A stretch of 44,099 nucleotides of DNA from Aminivibrio pyruvatiphilus. GTDB taxonomy: Bacteria; Synergistota; Synergistia; Synergistales; Aminobacteriaceae. Below are positions 41,430 to 44,099 of the stretch, piece after piece. The notes below the pieces were generated by a model, which ran no database searches, was not told where the DNA came from, and saw only the letters and a list, made by a program, of their open reading frames with translations. Within the stretch, counting starts at the first letter, position 1. Every line of letters starts with the position of its first letter. The stretch covers positions 88,132 through 132,230 of the forward strand of contig NZ_SORI01000008.1 of NCBI RefSeq assembly GCF_004366815.1. Direction: 5' to 3'. Both the position numbers and the translations under genes were made by a program.

Positions 41430-42331
41430 TTTCGTATCCTCCAGCTTCTGGTTACAGTTGCGTACCTATATCGCCTGTTCGTAGGCTGTGGTGCCTCTGC
41501 CGGCCATCCCTCAATCGAACTTTGCAATTCCGAGGCATGTACAGTATCGCCGCGAGCAAGAACAGTAACCTGGAGCACCCTGTTTCCGTCACGGTTGAAA
41601 ACGCACCACAGACCTTCGACGCCCTCCACAGCGGATTGACTGCCTGAACCGTCGGAACGTTCAATGTACATGTTTCCGCTGCTGACTTTTATCTTGACCG
41701 CCTTCAGGTAATGGGCTTCTTCAAAGGCGTTTATCTTCTGACTTTTATTGGATGCCACAGATAATACTTTTCCGTCTCCCGGGTCGACGGCAGAAACATA
41801 AAGAGGAGAAATTCCTGCGGGAAAAACGATCCAACTTTTCGTAGTATCGTTCCTGTTGGCTTCTACTTTTAAAACACCGGTCAGCTCGATCTGCTGTGCG
41901 GTGGAGTCTGCTTCATAATCCTGCTCGATCCCGAAGCCGGAAGGTTCTCCGTACACAAGCCAGAGAGCCGTTCCCTCCGTCGTGTCATCGGGTACAACGA
42001 CATCCCCCGATGCAAGCTGTACCGGACCGGAAAATTTCTTGTTCGGGGATGCATTATCAAGAATAAACAAGGGTGGGTTAGCCGAAAAACCGTTCTGAAA
42101 GTCCGTTTTCCCCGCCGGAAGCCCCAGAGCAGCTCCTGAAACAAAGGGCTGAATGGAAGCAAGAGCGATATGGCCTCGCTGTTTTGCTTCCATGACGTCC
42201 TGGTGGAACTGATAGCTCTCGAACACAGAGAAAAAGAGGGTCATGACGGCACCCATGACCACACCGAGTATCAATATGGAGACGAGTATTTCTACCAGCG
42301 TAAAACCTCTGCGTTTTCTTTCCCTGGTCAT
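41426..42331 (-). CDS. pilW: PilW-like minor pseudopilin
   Basis: The 301-residue protein has a 9-residue leader and a canonical prepilin site: RKRRG|FTLVEILVSILILGVV, with Glu at +5. The body has few recognisable features (PilW domain likely). It is cleaved and methylated by the prepilin peptidase, which is not in the window. It lies 7 bases after pilV and overlaps pilX by 4 bases. Confidence 0.85.
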   Translation of the reverse strand: MTRERKRRGFTLVEILVSILILGVVMGAVMTLFFSVFESYQFHQDVMEAKQRGHIALASIQPFVSGAALGLPAGKTDFQNGFSANPPLFILDNASPNKKFSGPVQLASGDVVVPDDTTEGTALWLVYGEPSGFGIEQDYEADSTAQQIELTGVLKVEANRNDTTKSWIVFPAGISPLYVSAVDPGDGKVLSVASNKSQKINAFEEAHYLKAVKIKVSSGNMYIERSDGSGSQSAVEGVEGLWCVFNRDGNRVLQVTVLARGDTVHASELQSSIEGWPAEAPQPTNRRYRYATVTRSWRIRN

Positions 42332-42338
42332 CTCTTCG

Positions 42339-42737
42339 TTACTCCTTGTATTGAATAGCGGTTAAATAAGACTCTTCGCTCATGTCGCGCTGAAGAGTAA
42401 CCGTTGACGGCTGCGTTATTCCTCCCCAGGACACCTGGACGATACCATTTCCTCTGGCAAGGGAACGGTCAAAAGAAACGGTGTACATTCCTACCGTGTC
42501 AGTGCTGGTTATATCCGCCGACTGAGGTTTAAGGGCTTCGAGGGCGTCCAGGCGTTCATAGGCCAGTACGAGGGCCTGTTCTTTCTGTACTGTCTGCAGG
42601 GCCAGCTTTGAGGACATAATTGGCACCAACGCCATAGCGAGGAGCGCTATGGCGAGGATAAGAAGGGCTATAATGCTCTCCGCAAGGGCAAAGGCCTTTC
42701 TCTTTTGTCGAACGAAAGCCTTCGGTTTCTTTCTCAC
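42339..42737 (-). CDS. pilV: PilV-like minor pseudopilin with noncanonical cleavage site
   Basis: The 132-residue protein starts at GTG 42737, with AAGGGAG about 7 bases upstream. It has a 15-residue basic leader ending KRKA and a helix FALAESIIALLILAIALLAMA, with Glu at +5. The residue before the cleavage point is Ala instead of the usual Gly. The 3' half is a short beta-region. Name and minor-pilin role follow from the helix and neighbours. TTG codons 21-23 further upstream are alternatives. Confidence 0.8.
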   Translation of the reverse strand: MRKKPKAFVRQKRKAFALAESIIALLILAIALLAMALVPIMSSKLALQTVQKEQALVLAYERLDALEALKPQSADITSTDTVGMYTVSFDRSLARGNGIVQVSWGGITQPSTVTLQRDMSEESYLTAIQYKE

Positions 42738-42879
42738 TGCGCTCTCCCTTCTTTCATCCCCGGAACTGGGACTGTGTGTCTCATGATTCTCTAACCCCAA
42801 AAGCAAGTTTCCTAAAAAACCGTGATTCCCTGGAGAGGGTCAGGATCAGCTTTGGGTTCTGGAGTTCTCAATTACCTTT
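42738..42879. other. short non-coding leader before pilV
   Basis: This 142-base stretch has no supported gene. On the minus strand a TTGCTT-like element is seen, but no convincing -10. It lies between repeat block 4 and pilV, so any promoter would be here or in the repeat. Confidence 0.3.
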
Positions 42880-43072
42880 TGTGTCATCCTGAGGCCGGGA
42901 CCATGTCGAAAGGATCTCACCCTTAGGACAACCAAGAACTAAAAACGAGGTCCTTCGCTGTGCTCAGGACGACAACTCCTCAAAACCAGATTCCCCCCTA
43001 CGGGGATGCTCCCTCCGCTTCGCTTGGGTGCTGCGCGATCGCGATCAGGCTTCGCCTTTCGGAATGACAGGG
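42880..43072. repeat. repeat block 4: diverged GTCATCC palindromic unit
   Basis: One diverged unit begins TGTCATCCTGAGGCCGGGACC, carries AAAGGATCTCACCC, then AACGAGGTCCTTCGCTGTGCTCAGGACGACA as the opposite arm. A further degraded portion with GCGCGATCGCGATC and TTTCGGAATGACA ends near 43072. It separates the pilin from pilV. Confidence 0.8.
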
Positions 43073-43080
43073 CAATGTAT

Positions 43081-43653
43081 TTACTTTACCCTCATGCCCA
43101 CGATCATATCAGTGACGACGAAAGGACGATCAGTTCCTCCAGTAAAAAAGGAGCTTGGGTCAGAGCCTCCCAAAAGGGCCGTGCTCTCTGCCATATCCGC
43201 CAGCTTCTTTTTGCACCCCTCGGTAGCCATCATGGGAATGCCGCCTCCGGGGGGAAGTGTGTAGAGCATCCTCAGGACATACCATTTGAATTCAAAGGTC
43301 GGTATGGATCCACCCCCGCCGCCGCCGGACATGTCGGGAAAAATGTAGAGGAAGTCCCGTGTCTCGTCCACAGGTCGATCCATGAATTTTTCAAGGTGCT
43401 TGATAGCATTCACACCAATGAGGGGAGTGAGATCCCTCTTCGGGTTGTCGGCGTCGAACATAAGAGCCGCCGCCTTCATAGTCCGAAGGTCGTTGATGAT
43501 CACCGTGGCGTCGGCACTGTCCTGGCCTCTTTGCCGCACAAGGAGCATCGCCCCTGCGAGAATGCCGATGATGATAATGACGATGAGAAGTTCCACAAGG
43601 GTAAAGCCCGAACGTTTTGAACAATGTAATCCCCTGCCCCACGCAGTATTCAT
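43081..43653 (-). CDS. type IV pilin-like protein (prepilin)
   Basis: The 190-residue protein has a 16-residue leader (ending SKRSG) and the classical site G|FTLVELLIVIIIIGILAGAM, with Glu at +5. The mature domain has the Gly-rich stretch SGGGGGGSIP and a C-terminal region with one Cys (TEGCKKKLADMAE). It may be a major pilin or a GspG-like pseudopilin. AGGGGG lies about 11 bases before ATG. It has a truncated paralogue directly upstream. Confidence 0.88.
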   Translation of the reverse strand: MNTAWGRGLHCSKRSGFTLVELLIVIIIIGILAGAMLLVRQRGQDSADATVIINDLRTMKAAALMFDADNPKRDLTPLIGVNAIKHLEKFMDRPVDETRDFLYIFPDMSGGGGGGSIPTFEFKWYVLRMLYTLPPGGGIPMMATEGCKKKLADMAESTALLGGSDPSSFFTGGTDRPFVVTDMIVGMRVK

Positions 43654-43687
43654 TGAGCTGATTCCCCCTCTTTCCCTGTGGAAATGC

Positions 43688-43705
43688 GGGGGCCCGAAGG
43701 CCCCC
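43688..43705 (-). terminator. hairpin between the two pilin genes
   Basis: GGGGGCC and GGCCCCC pair around a short loop (CGAA on the plus strand, TTCG on the minus). Only a short T-run (GCATTT) follows on the minus strand. It may be an attenuator or mRNA-stabilising hairpin rather than a full terminator. Confidence 0.45.
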
Positions 43706-43717
43706 GGTTAAACATAT

Positions 43718-43950
43718 TTAGCGTGCTCTCATGAAAACCTTCGCGTCACTGTCAGCATATTTTGTTACATAATCCGGCCCAACTAAACCATTTGCTTCTG
43801 CAGAATCAGAAAGCTTTGTTTTAATTCCGGTAGATACGTCAGCGCTCGTTTCATAACCCATAAACCAGTTGTCTCCACTTTCTGCGGTCTCATATCCTGG
43901 CTGTCCAGAAATGCTTCTATCCATATATTTATCGAGGCTAGTTATACTAG
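43718..43950 (-). pseudogene. 3' remnant of a second pilin cut by an IS element
   Basis: The open frame runs from the IS edge with ...SITSLDKYMDRSISGQPGY and then about 60 more residues to the stop at 43718 (ending VFMRAR). The phrase LDKYMDRSI aligns with LEKFMDRPV of the neighbouring pilin, and the ends VFMRAR and VGMRVK match, so it is a paralogue. The N-terminal prepilin signal and most of the protein are missing. The ATG at 43924 is internal and is not a genuine start. The remaining 5' part may lie on the other side of the IS outside the window. Confidence 0.75.
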
Positions 43951-44099
43951 GAGCCTGTCGGACTTAGGCCACATCGGATAAAATAGACTCATCCCGACCA
44001 AAGGCGGCGAAAGAGCATGGTGACCAGATTCCAGACAGTAGACAGAGCGACTCCGTACATACTCCCCCAGTCCATTGAGGACTGGCTTCCCGAAGACCA
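43951..44099 (+). mobile_element. left end of an IS1182-like insertion sequence (partial)
   Basis: The sequence changes at about 43951 to GAGCCTGTCGGACTTAGGCC, a terminal motif common in this IS class, 66 bases before the transposase ATG. The other end is beyond the window. The base string CTAG directly left of it may be part of the target. The insertion interrupts the second pilin gene. Confidence 0.7.
44017..44099 (+). CDS. IS1182-family transposase, N-terminal fragment
   Basis: Twenty-seven codons are visible before the window ends. They read MVTRFQTVDRATPYILP then QSIEDWLPED, matching the start typical of IS1182-family DDE transposases (a Phe-rich start, a D-x-x-x-P-x-L-x-P segment and the DWLPED motif). 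The catalytic domain lies outside. The start has GGCGGCGAAAG shortly upstream. Confidence 0.75.
   Translation, partial: MVTRFQTVDRATPYILPQSIEDWLPED

Noticed and set aside
43718-43924. Complete 68-residue gene with ATG start at 43924
   Set aside because: The frame stays open upstream to the IS border and aligns with the C-terminal region of the adjacent pilin, so it is a remnant rather than a complete small gene.
1-44099. tRNA or rRNA genes
   Set aside because: No TPsiC-arm-like consensus with a matching acceptor stem and no rRNA-like stretch was recognised by reading; a tRNAscan-SE run would be decisive.

Overview
The window looks like a GC-rich chromosomal segment of an anaerobic, amino-acid- or organic-acid-fermenting diderm, most plausibly a member of the Synergistota (Synergistaceae-like). 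The assignment is inference. It rests on a four-subunit 2-oxoacid:ferredoxin oxidoreductase, an Asp23/CD1247-type gene pair usually associated with Firmicutes, and a type IV pilus machine with an outer-membrane secretin, which implies two membranes. No rRNA, tRNA or CRISPR was found. Almost every gene is on the minus strand, so transcription runs from high to low coordinates; the only plus-strand genes supported are a 37-codon membrane peptide near the left end and the start of a transposase at the right end.

In transcription order (right to left): a partial IS1182-like element (from about 43,951) cuts off a pilin gene, of which only the 3' part remains (43,718-43,950). An intact paralogous pilin follows (43,081-43,653), then a minor-pilin/tip cluster pilV-pilW-pilX-pilY1 plus a small secreted protein (42,737 to 36,891), then pilM-N-O-P-Q (36,775 to 32,358), closed by a strong terminator. 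A second unit is efp, a CD1247-family zinc-ribbon protein, asp23, an unknown membrane protein, nusB and xseA (31,468 to 27,507). A third is mtnA, an adenosylhomocysteinase homologue and an MTA/SAH deaminase (26,676 to 23,135), which together form a methionine/SAM by-product salvage set. A fourth is the information-processing operon alaS-ruvX-mutS-mutL-miaA-ispH-S1 (22,104 to 11,337), with overlapping genes and a terminator. A fifth is def-fmt-P-loop ATPase-ferredoxin/2-oxoacid oxidoreductase (4 subunits)-ADP-ribose pyrophosphatase (11,261 to 5,777), again with a terminator. A sixth is xer recombinase-purine nucleoside phosphorylase-pyrimidine nucleoside phosphorylase-M23 peptidase-NUDIX-LmeA-like protein (5,716 to 527), ending at a strong hairpin shared with the convergent small peptide gene.

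The most striking non-coding content is a family of GTCATCCTGAG-type palindromic repeats. They fill four gaps between successive genes or operons: about 22.14-23.12, 26.71-27.48, 31.60-32.29 and 42.88-43.07 kb. In the first block they form an almost crystalline array with periods of exactly 44 and 100 bp. Other points worth attention are a probable CTG start for mutL, an EF-P with arginine at the modified loop position, a noncanonical prepilin cleavage site, a small secreted protein translationally coupled to PilY1, an unassigned P-loop ATPase leading into the oxidoreductase genes, and a deaminase-adenosylhomocysteinase-MtnA cluster that suggests salvage through inosyl intermediates.
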